From NCBI RefSeq assembly GCF_013389595.1, contig NZ_CP058306.1:2108001-2172000 (forward strand): 64,000 bases of DNA, in the 5' to 3' direction. Within the stretch, counting starts at the first letter, position 1, and each line of letters opens with the position of its first letter. Both the position numbers and the translations under genes were made by a program. The notes under the pieces were generated by a model. The model was not told the DNA's origin. It saw nothing but the letters and a program-made list of their open reading frames with translations, and did no database searches. Below, piece after piece: positions 28,452 to 37,452 of the stretch. This DNA is from Flavobacterium sp. I3-2. Lineage in GTDB: Bacteria > Bacteroidota > Bacteroidia > Flavobacteriales > Flavobacteriaceae.

Positions 28452-29744
28452 ATGGAAAAATCAATTTTTATACATCTAAAAGACTGGTTCGGTAGAATCG
28501 TTGGGAGATTATCTGTTTTTACTAACGGAAAATTAGAAAATGAAGAGCAAGAATATCTTCATAAAAGAATGCTTTCGGAGGAGCACTCTGCGGACTTAAA
28601 ATGGGGAAGTTCAACTTATAACGGGTCGATTGTAAAAGCCGATATCGTGGCTATGGATTCGGAACTTGCATTGAAAAAACAAGATTCTTTATCAACCGCA
28701 TCTGGAGATATTCCAAAGCAAGGTATGATGTTTAAGCTTACAGAAAAGCAATTATCCGATATCGATACTATGATTGCCAAAGGGTTTGAAATGGTTAATA
28801 TCGTGAAAAAGGTTTTTGAACAAGTTAAAAAATCAATACTGGGTATTCATGAAAACAATGAATATATGTTTTTACAAGCTCTATCAACAGGGCAAACTTT
28901 ATTAGAGGATAAAGATAACGTTGGTTTAGGTATTCGAGTTGACTTCGGTTTTCAGGATAAGCGTAAACATAACGCCTCGAAGCCTTGGAGTGATCCAACA
29001 GCCAAAGTTGTTGACGATATCAATAGAGTTTTAAAAGCTGCTAAGTCTGAAGGGATTTCTTACAAGGTTATTATGTTAGATGATACCACATTGGGTTATT
29101 TACGTGAAAATGAACAAGTAAAAAATCATTTTGCATTTGTTAAGGGTATTGTTGCTGAGGGAGGAGTTGTTCCAACTTTAAGTGAAGAACAGTTGATGAA
29201 TTTTATTTCTTTAAACTTTAAATTAAAGGTGATTATTGTTGATCGTACGGTTATTTCAGAGAAAAATGGAATAAGAACTATTTTAACTCCTTGGGAATCT
29301 GGAATCATTACATTCCTACAAAGTGAAAAAGTTGGGCGTTTAGTTTATGGAACTCTAGCGGAAGAAACTCGTAAAAATCCGTCAATATCATATCAAAAGG
29401 CCGGGGCTTATATCATGGTCAAAAAATGGTCTGAGAATAAACCCTTTTCAGAGTGGACTTCATCGGAGGCTTTGTGTTTGCCGGTAATTGATAACGGGGC
29501 ATTCATCTCATTACTTGATACTAAGATTGCCAATGTTGAGGATACTCAAACAGAAGGCGATGCAAATTTCGCTTATGATGGTAAAAATTATACTAAAGCT
29601 TCGGTAGTTGCTGCAATTAAAATCGTAAACCCAACTTCTACGGTAACTGTTGCGACTAAGGATTCAGCATTAGCAACAATCATCAATAAATTCAACGAAG
29701 AACAAATTGCAGTATTTGAGGCAAACATAACTTTAGCAACATAA
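28452..29744 (+). CDS. Major capsid protein
   Basis: A 430-residue protein at the capsid position. The central part contains the run GIRVDFGFQDKRKHNASKPW followed by a helix VVDDINRVLKAAKS and a late segment ILTPWESGIITFLQSEKVGRLVYG, which resembles the phage capsid E family with an HK97-like fold. The C-terminal 70 residues (after ISLLDT) look like an added domain, perhaps for surface display. The next gene starts on its stop codon (TAATG). Confidence 0.75.
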   Translation: MEKSIFIHLKDWFGRIVGRLSVFTNGKLENEEQEYLHKRMLSEEHSADLKWGSSTYNGSIVKADIVAMDSELALKKQDSLSTASGDIPKQGMMFKLTEKQLSDIDTMIAKGFEMVNIVKKVFEQVKKSILGIHENNEYMFLQALSTGQTLLEDKDNVGLGIRVDFGFQDKRKHNASKPWSDPTAKVVDDINRVLKAAKSEGISYKVIMLDDTTLGYLRENEQVKNHFAFVKGIVAEGGVVPTLSEEQLMNFISLNFKLKVIIVDRTVISEKNGIRTILTPWESGIITFLQSEKVGRLVYGTLAEETRKNPSISYQKAGAYIMVKKWSENKPFSEWTSSEALCLPVIDNGAFISLLDTKIANVEDTQTEGDANFAYDGKNYTKASVVAAIKIVNPTSTVTVATKDSALATIINKFNEEQIAVFEANITLAT

Positions 29745-30325
29745 TGTATTCTGAAAGTAGCATAGTATTAATAAGTAAAAGAGTTGGTTGGAGTATTCCA
29801 ACTGACTCTTTATCTTCTGTTGAAATTTCAGAAGAAAACCAAACTGCTACTTCTGGAAGGTATGTGAACTCTTTTCACCAATTAGCTAACTTAGAAAACA
29901 TCTTTTTTACAATCAATGAAAATCAGACTGGAGAAGAAACATTTAATATTTTTCTTGAAGCAATGCGAAAACAAGCTGCGATTGAAGTCTTAAACAAAAT
30001 TCTTGACCAACATGAAGATTACGATTTTGAAAAGGATTATGATTCAATCGTTAATAAATATCAATCGTTATTTGATGAGCCATTAGGTTATTTATTAGCA
30101 ATAAAAGCTATTGAATTGTTTGTTAGTTCTAATCGAAGTAATGCTGTTGAACGCAATTCAAAACTTAGTTTTCAAATGCTTAAAGTGGAACTGGAAGGTG
30201 TTCGAAACGACAACGGACATTTAATTTCAGAGGGCTTAAATTCAAAGTTTCATACTTCGATTAAAAAGGCTCAAAAGAAAATATTTCCTAGACAAATTCA
30301 AATAATAAGTGATAAAGTATGGTAG
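29744..30325 (+). CDS. Probable head-tail connector protein
   Basis: 193 residues, mostly helical, with no motif I can name. It starts on the last base of the capsid stop and overlaps the next gene by seven bases, so the genes are translationally linked. In this position (just after the capsid) phages encode head-completion adaptors. The call is inference from order. Confidence 0.5.
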   Translation: MYSESSIVLISKRVGWSIPTDSLSSVEISEENQTATSGRYVNSFHQLANLENIFFTINENQTGEETFNIFLEAMRKQAAIEVLNKILDQHEDYDFEKDYDSIVNKYQSLFDEPLGYLLAIKAIELFVSSNRSNAVERNSKLSFQMLKVELEGVRNDNGHLISEGLNSKFHTSIKKAQKKIFPRQIQIISDKVW

Positions 30326-30822
30326 AATATGGAATTGATATTGAAATTGAAAAGATTCGAAAACATCTTTTAAAACACTTGAATTGGTTAGGTGTTGAAA
30401 TGTTTGGAAGAGCTTATAAAAATGTTTCAAAAGACGGAAAATTAATTCCAGAAGTTTACATCGGAAAAGGAGAATATAGGGAAGTTCTTACTAATGATTT
30501 AAAATCAGTTACTGTTTTCTTCATAGATTCTGATAAGCATACCAAAGTGAATTCGCTTGAAATGCAAACCGATTTAACCGTTTTTTTCATTGTTGATTTA
30601 GTTAAGCTTAAAGGAAATAACCATTCAAGATTAGATGCATTGGTTCAACAAGAGGTACTATCAACATTAAAACAAACTACTCAATTTGAAATTTCAGAGC
30701 TTTCAAAAGGTTTAGATACCTTGAAAGAATTTGATACTTCAAAAATTAAATTAAGTGATATGCAACCCTATCACGTTTTTTCGATTACAGGTAAAATAAA
30801 ATATAAAATTAATAATTGTTAA
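30319..30822 (+). CDS. Probable tail terminator / head-closure protein
   Basis: 167 residues with the alpha-beta layout seen in tail-completion proteins: an N-terminal helix with EKIRKHLLKHL, paired strands (VTVFFIDSD...TDLTVFFIVDL) and a C-terminal strand (HVFSITGKIKYKI). It lies between the connector and the tail-tube gene. I do not recognise the family by name. Confidence 0.5.
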   Translation: MVEYGIDIEIEKIRKHLLKHLNWLGVEMFGRAYKNVSKDGKLIPEVYIGKGEYREVLTNDLKSVTVFFIDSDKHTKVNSLEMQTDLTVFFIVDLVKLKGNNHSRLDALVQQEVLSTLKQTTQFEISELSKGLDTLKEFDTSKIKLSDMQPYHVFSITGKIKYKINNC

Positions 30823-30824
30823 GC

Positions 30825-31703
30825 ATGAACAGACCATACGTGGAGTGTCACGAAAACAAAACAGGCTTTAGAAATACTGGAGCTAAAAAGCAATGTGTGT
30901 TAGGTAAAACTGTAAAGTTTGCATTTGGTATTCCAGGATTCAAATTTGCTTCTATTGAAGATGCAAAAGACGAAACAAAATGGAATGAAGCAATCGCACA
31001 AAAGAAAATATTTCCATTGTTTGATGCGGAAGAATATGCCGTTGCAGATACAGAACCAACTTATTGGGAAGGAGAAAACACAAGAATTGAAACATCAAAA
31101 GGCAAAAAGATTCGAACATTCCGTTCAATTTTAAGCTTATGTTCCTACTTTGCTTTAAAATCATTTGATGGGCAAGAAGGACAGATTTTTGAGTTTACAA
31201 ATGATCCTGGTGTAAAAGGAATTGTAAATGAAGATGGAACAGTTAAAGGGCAAACAGCGACATTAAATGTAGGGCGTTTACAAGATTCAACAGGCGATAT
31301 GCCACAAAATGCTGTAGTGACAGTTAACTACAAGGATTTTAACGAAAGAGAAAATTCAGGTGCCGATTTAAAAACGGATTGGTCCCATTTAGAATTGTTC
31401 GGAATCTTTGATGCACATTTAGAATTAGTTTCTGCTTCTGCAACTCAAATAAAAGTAAAAGTTAGAACAGGTTGCGGTGCCGGGGATGAATTGATTACTA
31501 CTTTACAAAGTGGAGATTTAGAAGTTAGAAGTGCTGCTGGAGCTTTAGTTACAACAACCTTTGTAGAAGCAGATTCACAAGGAATTTACACTTTGACGGG
31601 AACTGCATTTGCAACAAATCATACGGTTGCTTTAGCGGGAGTTGTGTCTATTGATAATCAACATTACGAAAGTCCAGAACCTTTAAAAGTTACCATTTCC
31701 TAA
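30825..31703 (+). CDS. Probable major tail (tube) protein
   Basis: 292 residues from the ATG at 30825 (MNRPYVECHENKTGFRN); a TTG nine bases upstream is possible. Rich in beta strands throughout. The last 90 residues, from SASATQIKVKVRTG to EPLKVTIS, look like a separate beta-sandwich domain, as often appended to tail-tube proteins. Position, size and fold tendency support the call. Confidence 0.6.
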   Translation: MNRPYVECHENKTGFRNTGAKKQCVLGKTVKFAFGIPGFKFASIEDAKDETKWNEAIAQKKIFPLFDAEEYAVADTEPTYWEGENTRIETSKGKKIRTFRSILSLCSYFALKSFDGQEGQIFEFTNDPGVKGIVNEDGTVKGQTATLNVGRLQDSTGDMPQNAVVTVNYKDFNERENSGADLKTDWSHLELFGIFDAHLELVSASATQIKVKVRTGCGAGDELITTLQSGDLEVRSAAGALVTTTFVEADSQGIYTLTGTAFATNHTVALAGVVSIDNQHYESPEPLKVTIS

Positions 31704-31906
31704 TGCGTAAGTACAAAGGGATAACATTTGCAGAGGGCATTACCATGTCCTTTGCAGATTTTAAAGAGCAATATTCCGATTTAGAAATCTTTAAAAATAT
31801 CCCAGAAGAAAACAGAGAATCGGAGTTAAAGAAAGCTTATAAGATTGCAACTCATGGCAACATTAAAACAAGCGTTAAACCTAGCGAAGAAACTAGAAAC
31901 AAGTAA
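31703..31906 (+). CDS. Small phage protein, unknown
   Basis: 67 residues, starting on the last base of the preceding stop (TAATG). It contains TMSFADFKEQYSDLEIFK and a basic tail. The next gene overlaps its last 50 bases in another frame. Not recognised; it may be an accessory to tail assembly. Confidence 0.65.
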   Translation: MRKYKGITFAEGITMSFADFKEQYSDLEIFKNIPEENRESELKKAYKIATHGNIKTSVKPSEETRNK

Positions 31907-32321
31907 AATTGAATCTCTGCTATTTAGAATCATCAAGCAACTTCAAAAAGAAATCATTCAAAAAAATCAAGAGCAATTAGGCGCTGGAAAAGATGTTTAT
32001 AATAAAACCATTGGACTTTATTCCAAAGCTACAGAAGCTATCACCACTCATGATTATTTCACAGGTAAACGGAAGGATATTAAAAAAGCCGGTACACCTT
32101 ATACAGCTCAAGATACTGGGGATTTCTTTAAAGGTTTTTACTTAGATATTCAAGGCGATGCTTTTAGGATTTTTTCAAAGGACCCAAAAACACACGAGAT
32201 TTTAGATTCTTGGGGTAGTGAGTCAATTTTCGGACTTTCCGATAATGATTTAAGGGAGATTGTAACAAAGGACATTCTCCCTTTTTTATTAAAAAACATT
32301 AGAAATATTTTAGAATTATGA
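31854..32321 (+). CDS. Phage tail-module protein, unknown
   Basis: 155 residues from ATG 31854 (MATLKQALNLAKKLETSK); an ATG nine bases earlier is also possible. Helical N-terminus, then YTAQDTGDFFKGFYLDIQG and ILDSWGSESIFGLSDNDLRE. The stop overlaps the next start (ATGA). Genes with this size and place often encode minor tail or tail-completion proteins, but I cannot name the family. Confidence 0.6.
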   Translation: MATLKQALNLAKKLETSKIESLLFRIIKQLQKEIIQKNQEQLGAGKDVYNKTIGLYSKATEAITTHDYFTGKRKDIKKAGTPYTAQDTGDFFKGFYLDIQGDAFRIFSKDPKTHEILDSWGSESIFGLSDNDLREIVTKDILPFLLKNIRNILEL

Positions 32322-32914
32322 TACACGATACATTAGATTATCTTCCAGTTAAAACATTCTTTAAAATACAACAAACAGGAAATTTTAAGCTATTAGCAAC
32401 AGCAGAAGAAAATATTTCTGAAAAAGATTTAGAAGTTCTATTTGATAAATTGTCAGATGAATTTCAAGAATTAAATGCTGAAGATAATTCAGTAAGAAAT
32501 TTTATGCTTTTAAAGGAAATTTCACATTTAGAAGCGAAGTTAAAAACTGCCATGTGCGGAATTGAAATATTAAGATTTGAAGCAAATAATTCTGTTATGA
32601 TTGCCTTATGTGAATTATTAAATCTGAACATAAGAACAAATCGAACAGATTACTACTATAAGGATTTAGACAGAGCTGAAAGTAAAGCTAGATTGATTAA
32701 TAAATCCATTGAAAAGCTTCGTGACCAACTACCTAAGAAAGACCAAACTAAATCCGACTCTATAGATGATACACTTGCTGCAATTTCAATGATAACAGGA
32801 GTTTCATTTGATTTTAATATGCTTAGTTGCACAGCTTACGCTGCATTAATTAAACAAACCAAGCAAAAGGTTAAAGCTCAAGAAGAAAGTTTAAATAAAT
32901 TAAAAAACAAGTAG
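32318..32914 (+). CDS. Probable tail assembly chaperone
   Basis: 198 residues, highly helical, directly before the tape-measure gene (one base between stop and ATG), where tail-assembly chaperones are encoded. The C-terminal part (DTLAAISMITGVSFDFNMLS) looks like a separate small helical domain. I looked for a translational frameshift as in lambda G/GT but found a single continuous frame and no convincing slippery site. Confidence 0.5.
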   Translation: MIHDTLDYLPVKTFFKIQQTGNFKLLATAEENISEKDLEVLFDKLSDEFQELNAEDNSVRNFMLLKEISHLEAKLKTAMCGIEILRFEANNSVMIALCELLNLNIRTNRTDYYYKDLDRAESKARLINKSIEKLRDQLPKKDQTKSDSIDDTLAAISMITGVSFDFNMLSCTAYAALIKQTKQKVKAQEESLNKLKNK

Positions 32915-32915
32915 T

Positions 32916-35900
32916 ATGGCATCGGGTGACGGAGTAATTACAAGAAAAGACATTATTACCGATGAGGCTTTAGCTTTTGGTAAAGAATATCGTAAAAATG
33001 TAGATGAAGCTATAAAGGCTAATGATGAATTAATTAATCAATTTAAAACTTTATTAAAAATCACCACTGAATATCGTAAGGCTCAAAATACAGGTGATTA
33101 CAGAGAACAAAAAGCTAAAGAACAAAAAGTAAATCAAGATATATTAAACTTGATTAAAGAAATGGAGCAAGCAGAAAGAGCTCTTGAACGCATAAAACAA
33201 GAAAAACTTCGTACAGAAAAAGAAATGTACAAAGTGGCTCAGGAAAACGTTAGGCTGTCAAAAATGCAAAATCAAGCTCAAAGACAAAATAAAACTCTGA
33301 CAATGGAAGAGCGCGTACAACGTCAACTTGCAAACAAAGCTGAAAAGGAAGCTGTTCTCTCTAAAATGGGATTAATCGGGGCTTATCAAAAATTAAATGC
33401 ACAACGTACAGAGGCAAAAAAGAAACTTCTAGATTTAATTGCTTCTGAAAAAGCTTCTACTTCAGAAATTAAAAAAGCACAACGTGAGTTTGATGTTCTT
33501 GATAAGAAAGTTCGTAAAGCTGATCAAGCTGTAGGTGACTTTACAAAGAATGTAGGTAATTATAAATCTGCAGTTGATGGTATAGGAAATTTAACGAGAC
33601 AATTAGCTGGAGCTTTTGGTTGGGCTGGAGCTATAGCGGGTGCCGCAATGTTAATGAAATCGTTTAAAGATGTGATTTTTGATTTCGATGATGGATTATT
33701 AAACGTTTCAAAAACAACAGGTATAGCAGATGAAGAATTAAAAAATCTGGGTGTAAATATTCGCTTACTATCACAAGAACTAAAGGTTGTTCCGATTAAT
33801 AAACTATTAGAATATGCAACAGTAGCTGGTCAACTAGGTGTAAAAGGGTCTAATAACATTATGATGTTTACTGAATCTTTAGCAAAACTTGAAACAGCAT
33901 CAAATATTACAGGAGAAGAAGGAGGTGCTGAAATAGCACGAATGCTGACATTAATTGATGGCGGAGTTCAGAATGTTAAAGATTTTGGAGATGAAATTGT
34001 TCATTTAGGAAACAATTTCGCAGCGACTGAAAAAGAGATTCTTTCTAATGCTACTTCTATTGCTCAAAACGTTTCTGTGTACAAGACAGGACGACAAGAA
34101 GTATTGGCTTTTGGTACAGCTACAAAAGCTGTAGGAATAGAATCTGAACTTGCTGGTTCTAAGATAGGTAAAGCAATGAAATTTCTAGAAGCTAGCATTC
34201 GTACAGGTGAAAACATTTCTGCTGTAATGCAATTAACAGGAATGTCAGTTGATGAATTAAAAGTAAAATTCAAAGAAGATTCAGGAGGTGTTTTATTCAA
34301 ATTTATTGAAGGATTAAACGGTATTGATAAAGCTGGGGGGTCTGTTATTGGAACATTAAATGAGCTAGGTATTAAAGAAGAACGTCAAGAACGAGTTCTT
34401 TCTTCTCTAGCAACTGGAGGTTTCGAAACTTTAAAACGTGCAATGTACGATGTTAAAGATGCAGCTGGAGCAATGACAGAAGAGTTTGAAACTGCTAGTA
34501 GTAAGCTTAAGAACGAAGTGAGTAAAATGGAAGTAGCTTGGGATAATTTCATTTTAGCAATTAATACAAGTGATAATTCAATTGGTAATTTTACAAGAAT
34601 TTTTTTAAATAGTATAACTTCTATGATTGAAGGCATTACTAGGTTATCTGATTCTTGGAGCGCGATATGGGAGCAATCTTATCAAAAATCTTATGACTTC
34701 GCACAAGAATCTGCCAAACTAAATTATACAGATTTTGACAAATTTTCAAATCAAAGAAGAAAGGCAATGTTAGATCGACAAAAATTTGCAAAAGATGAGC
34801 AAAACATTTTAAAATCAATTCTAAAAGATGAACAAAAGCTAGAAGAATTAAATAAAAGAAATTGGGCGTCTAAAACTTTAGATGCAGGAATGGCTGTTGA
34901 CGCAGTAAGTTTAAGAATAGAAGAGTCTAAAAAATCATTAGCTGATGTTAAAGGTAGAATAGATACAATTGATAAAATGTTCGCCGATTTTAAAAATCGT
35001 AAAAAAAATAATAACAAAGAAACTACAATAACTGGACTAACTCCGGAAGAAACTGAAGCAGAAAGAAAAAAACGCGAAACTGCCGAAAAAAAAGCTCAAA
35101 AGGAAGCTGAAAAAAGAGAAGACGAACGATTGAAAAAATTAAAAGAATCTTACGAAGCTGAAATTGATTTAAAAGTTTGGAAAGCTGATAGTTTAGCAGA
35201 AATATACAAAGCTGAATCTATTAATGAAAAAAGCACTCAAGATGAAAGATATAACGCTTTGATTGCTTCACATAAAGCAGAAGAAGAATCTTTAAAGCTT
35301 AATGTCGAAAAGCAATTAACTCTTTCGCGCTCATTTCAAAAAGGTAAAGAAGCATTTGTAAAAGATGATTTAAACTACTTAATGTCTCGAAAAGAAGTAT
35401 TAGAAGGAGTTAATACATTGACTAATGAAGAACTTTTAATTTTAGAAAAATTCTATGCTGCACAAGAAAAGCTTAGAAAGAATAATCAAAAAGGTTTAGA
35501 AGATAATGCAGAATTTGAAGCTAAAATAATTGCAGCTAATACTGCCGCTATAATATCAGGAAATGACATAAATAGACTTAAAGAGCTAACGAAAGTTGAA
35601 GAAGATTTTAAAAAATTATCTTTTAAAAACAATGAGGAAAGAGTAAAAGCAAACGAGAAGAGAGAACGTGATATTTTAGAAATAAATAGAAAATATGACA
35701 AAATAAATACAGAGGATCAAATCAAACAAATGATTCAAACTCTTGAAATTTTAGGTATTGAAAATGAAAAAACAATTGAGCTTAAAAAGAAATTAGCAGA
35801 TCTTCAAAATCAATTGGTTAAAAATGAAAACGATAACACAAACGATGATGAACTAGAAAAAATAAAAAAGCAAAAAGAAGCTATAGAAAAACTAAGAGAA

Positions 35901-36788
35901 TCTTTAAGTGAATTTTCAAATGGATTTGCTGAAACAATGGGAATGAACGGAAAAGTAGTTGAAGATTTTATAATGGTTGCTTTTGATAGTTTCCAATCTC
36001 TTGAAGATAAAATTAAAGCTACGTTTATGTTTATGAAAGAGTTTACTAATTCTATATTTCAGCAACGAATTGATGAAATACAATACGAAATAGATTTAAC
36101 TCAAGAAAAGCACGATAAAGAGCTTGAAAACTTCACAGGAACAGAATATCAAAAAGAAGCTTTAAGAGTTAAACAAGATGCTGAAATACAAAAATTAGAG
36201 GAAAAAAAACGAAAAGAGCGAACTAAACAAGCTAATGCAGAGAAAGCTTTTAATATTGCTCAGGCAGTTTGGAATACCGCAGCCGCAATCATGCAAGCTT
36301 ATGCTCAATTAGGTCCAATTGGTGGAACAATAGCTGCTGTTTTGGTTGGTACTCTTGGCGCAGTTCAAATCAATCAAATTAAAAATCAGCCAATACCAAA
36401 ATACAAAACTGGTCGTAAAGGCGGTAAAGAAGAAATTGCAATTGTTGGAGACGGTGGAGTTCATGAGGTCATTGAGCATAAGGATGGCTCTGTGGAGCTT
36501 ACACCAAAACGAGATACGCTTGTAAAACTATTAGAAGGTGACACCGTTCACGCTTCTTTAGATTTGTATCGAAAATCAAGACGAAACAAAATCAATAATG
36601 ATATTTATAAAGATAAATTGACTTTCGATTCTTATCATTCGTTAGTTGCAAATGATTATTCTAGCTTGGAAAAGGAAATAATTGTTTTACAGGAAATTCT
36701 TAAAAGAAAAAACATGTCTCCAGTTGTAAATGTTCCAAAAGTGGATTTTGCTCATCAGCTATGGCTTGAAAAACAAAAGAACTGGTAA
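32916..36788 (+). CDS. Tail tape measure protein
   Basis: At 1290 residues this is the longest phage structural protein in the window. N-terminal coiled coils (residues 30-180) precede a hydrophobic patch (LAGAFGWAGAIAGAAMLMKSF, near 230-250) and a TP901-like tape-measure domain from SKTTGIADEELKNLGVNI to about residue 560. Long Glu/Lys-rich coiled coils follow (about 720-1130), then a second hydrophobic region (GPIGGTIAAVLVGTLGAVQ). The length sets tail length. A bidirectional terminator follows at once. Confidence 0.9.
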   Translation: MASGDGVITRKDIITDEALAFGKEYRKNVDEAIKANDELINQFKTLLKITTEYRKAQNTGDYREQKAKEQKVNQDILNLIKEMEQAERALERIKQEKLRTEKEMYKVAQENVRLSKMQNQAQRQNKTLTMEERVQRQLANKAEKEAVLSKMGLIGAYQKLNAQRTEAKKKLLDLIASEKASTSEIKKAQREFDVLDKKVRKADQAVGDFTKNVGNYKSAVDGIGNLTRQLAGAFGWAGAIAGAAMLMKSFKDVIFDFDDGLLNVSKTTGIADEELKNLGVNIRLLSQELKVVPINKLLEYATVAGQLGVKGSNNIMMFTESLAKLETASNITGEEGGAEIARMLTLIDGGVQNVKDFGDEIVHLGNNFAATEKEILSNATSIAQNVSVYKTGRQEVLAFGTATKAVGIESELAGSKIGKAMKFLEASIRTGENISAVMQLTGMSVDELKVKFKEDSGGVLFKFIEGLNGIDKAGGSVIGTLNELGIKEERQERVLSSLATGGFETLKRAMYDVKDAAGAMTEEFETASSKLKNEVSKMEVAWDNFILAINTSDNSIGNFTRIFLNSITSMIEGITRLSDSWSAIWEQSYQKSYDFAQESAKLNYTDFDKFSNQRRKAMLDRQKFAKDEQNILKSILKDEQKLEELNKRNWASKTLDAGMAVDAVSLRIEESKKSLADVKGRIDTIDKMFADFKNRKKNNNKETTITGLTPEETEAERKKRETAEKKAQKEAEKREDERLKKLKESYEAEIDLKVWKADSLAEIYKAESINEKSTQDERYNALIASHKAEEESLKLNVEKQLTLSRSFQKGKEAFVKDDLNYLMSRKEVLEGVNTLTNEELLILEKFYAAQEKLRKNNQKGLEDNAEFEAKIIAANTAAIISGNDINRLKELTKVEEDFKKLSFKNNEERVKANEKRERDILEINRKYDKINTEDQIKQMIQTLEILGIENEKTIELKKKLADLQNQLVKNENDNTNDDELEKIKKQKEAIEKLRESLSEFSNGFAETMGMNGKVVEDFIMVAFDSFQSLEDKIKATFMFMKEFTNSIFQQRIDEIQYEIDLTQEKHDKELENFTGTEYQKEALRVKQDAEIQKLEEKKRKERTKQANAEKAFNIAQAVWNTAAAIMQAYAQLGPIGGTIAAVLVGTLGAVQINQIKNQPIPKYKTGRKGGKEEIAIVGDGGVHEVIEHKDGSVELTPKRDTLVKLLEGDTVHASLDLYRKSRRNKINNDIYKDKLTFDSYHSLVANDYSSLEKEIIVLQEILKRKNMSPVVNVPKVDFAHQLWLEKQKNW

Positions 36789-36790
36789 AA

Positions 36791-36817
36791 GAAAACCACC
36801 CGATTGGGTGGTTTTTT
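36791..36817. terminator. Bidirectional terminator between tape measure and lipoprotein cargo gene
   Basis: Perfect 10-bp stem AAAACCACCC / GGGTGGTTTT with a GATT loop, A-run before and T-run after, located between convergent genes. Confidence 0.9.
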
Positions 36818-36818
36818 G

Positions 36819-37307
36819 TTATTTCATTTTTACAAACTTTTGAGTCATATCCATTGAATAATTAACCCCTTCCTCGATCTCCTCTTGAGAAATATTTAGA
36901 TGTAAATTATTCGAATCTAATAGTTTTATAGTAAAGGTATTACCATTTGTAATCGTTAAAGTTAGTTGGTCACCATTTTTAACGTAAGTACCCTCACCAG
37001 ATTCTTCAGTTGCTGGATTGGTTCCTGATGCTGGATTATAAAGATAATACTCCATAGTATTATCAGCAAAAAATTCATATTGATTAATTAATCCTGTTTG
37101 TTTAACTGGAACATCTTTTTCGTCAATCATTGTTTCTCCATCAATAATCATTTTCATGTCAACTTTTTCAAGATCCCATTTCCCTAATAATTCGTTTTGA
37201 GGTTGTGGTTGAACTTGATTGTCAGAAGAGTTATCGTCACTTGAACATGAAGTTAAAGTTGTCAGACCTAATGTTAATGCTAGAAGAATTGATTTTAAAT
37301 TTTTCAT
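36819..37307 (-). CDS. Cargo (moron) lipoprotein with lipocalin-like domain
   Basis: A leftward gene in the middle of the rightward tail module. The 162-residue product has a lipoprotein signal (lipobox LTSC, Cys21, then SSDDNSSDN). A lipocalin-like domain follows, with NELLGKWDLEKVDM, YEFFADNTMEYYLY and YVKNGDQLTLTI. Such Ser/Asp-rich leaders after Cys are typical of surface-exposed Bacteroidota lipoproteins. It has its own host-type promoter and a shared terminator, the layout of a lysogenic-conversion gene expressed from the prophage. The ligand is unknown. It may alter the host surface or block superinfection. Confidence 0.82.
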   Translation of the reverse strand: MKNLKSILLALTLGLTTLTSCSSDDNSSDNQVQPQPQNELLGKWDLEKVDMKMIIDGETMIDEKDVPVKQTGLINQYEFFADNTMEYYLYNPASGTNPATEESGEGTYVKNGDQLTLTITNGNTFTIKLLDSNNLHLNISQEEIEEGVNYSMDMTQKFVKMK

Positions 37308-37327
37308 AAATGTATTTTAAATTTTTT

Positions 37328-37358
37328 CAAAAATAACATAAATAACTATTAATTCAAA
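37328..37358 (-). promoter_or_regulatory. Host-type promoter of the lipoprotein cargo gene
   Basis: On the minus strand, TTTG (37355-37358), exactly 19 bp, then TATTTTTG (37328-37335). This is a full match to the Bacteroidota primary-sigma consensus, so the gene can be read in the lysogen. It lies back to back with phage element copy d. Confidence 0.75.
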
Positions 37359-37376
37359 CTTTTTGAAAAAATGAGT

Positions 37377-37435
37377 GGTCAATAACTGAATGTATTATTA
37401 ACTAATAGATTAATTCTTAAACAATAAATTAGATA
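37377..37435 (+). promoter_or_regulatory. Two-part phage promoter element, copy d (tail-tip block)
   Basis: GGTCAATAACTGAA (37377-37390), 34 bp, then TAAATTAGATA (37425-37435). The ATG of the tail-tip gene is 18 bases downstream. A short inverted repeat AGATA / TATCT follows the core. Confidence 0.75.
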
Positions 37436-37452
37436 AAAGTATCTTTTTTATA

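Noticed and set aside
32318..32920. Programmed frameshift in the tail chaperone gene
   Set aside because: One intact frame runs to the base before the tape-measure ATG and I saw no slippery heptamer in a sensible place.
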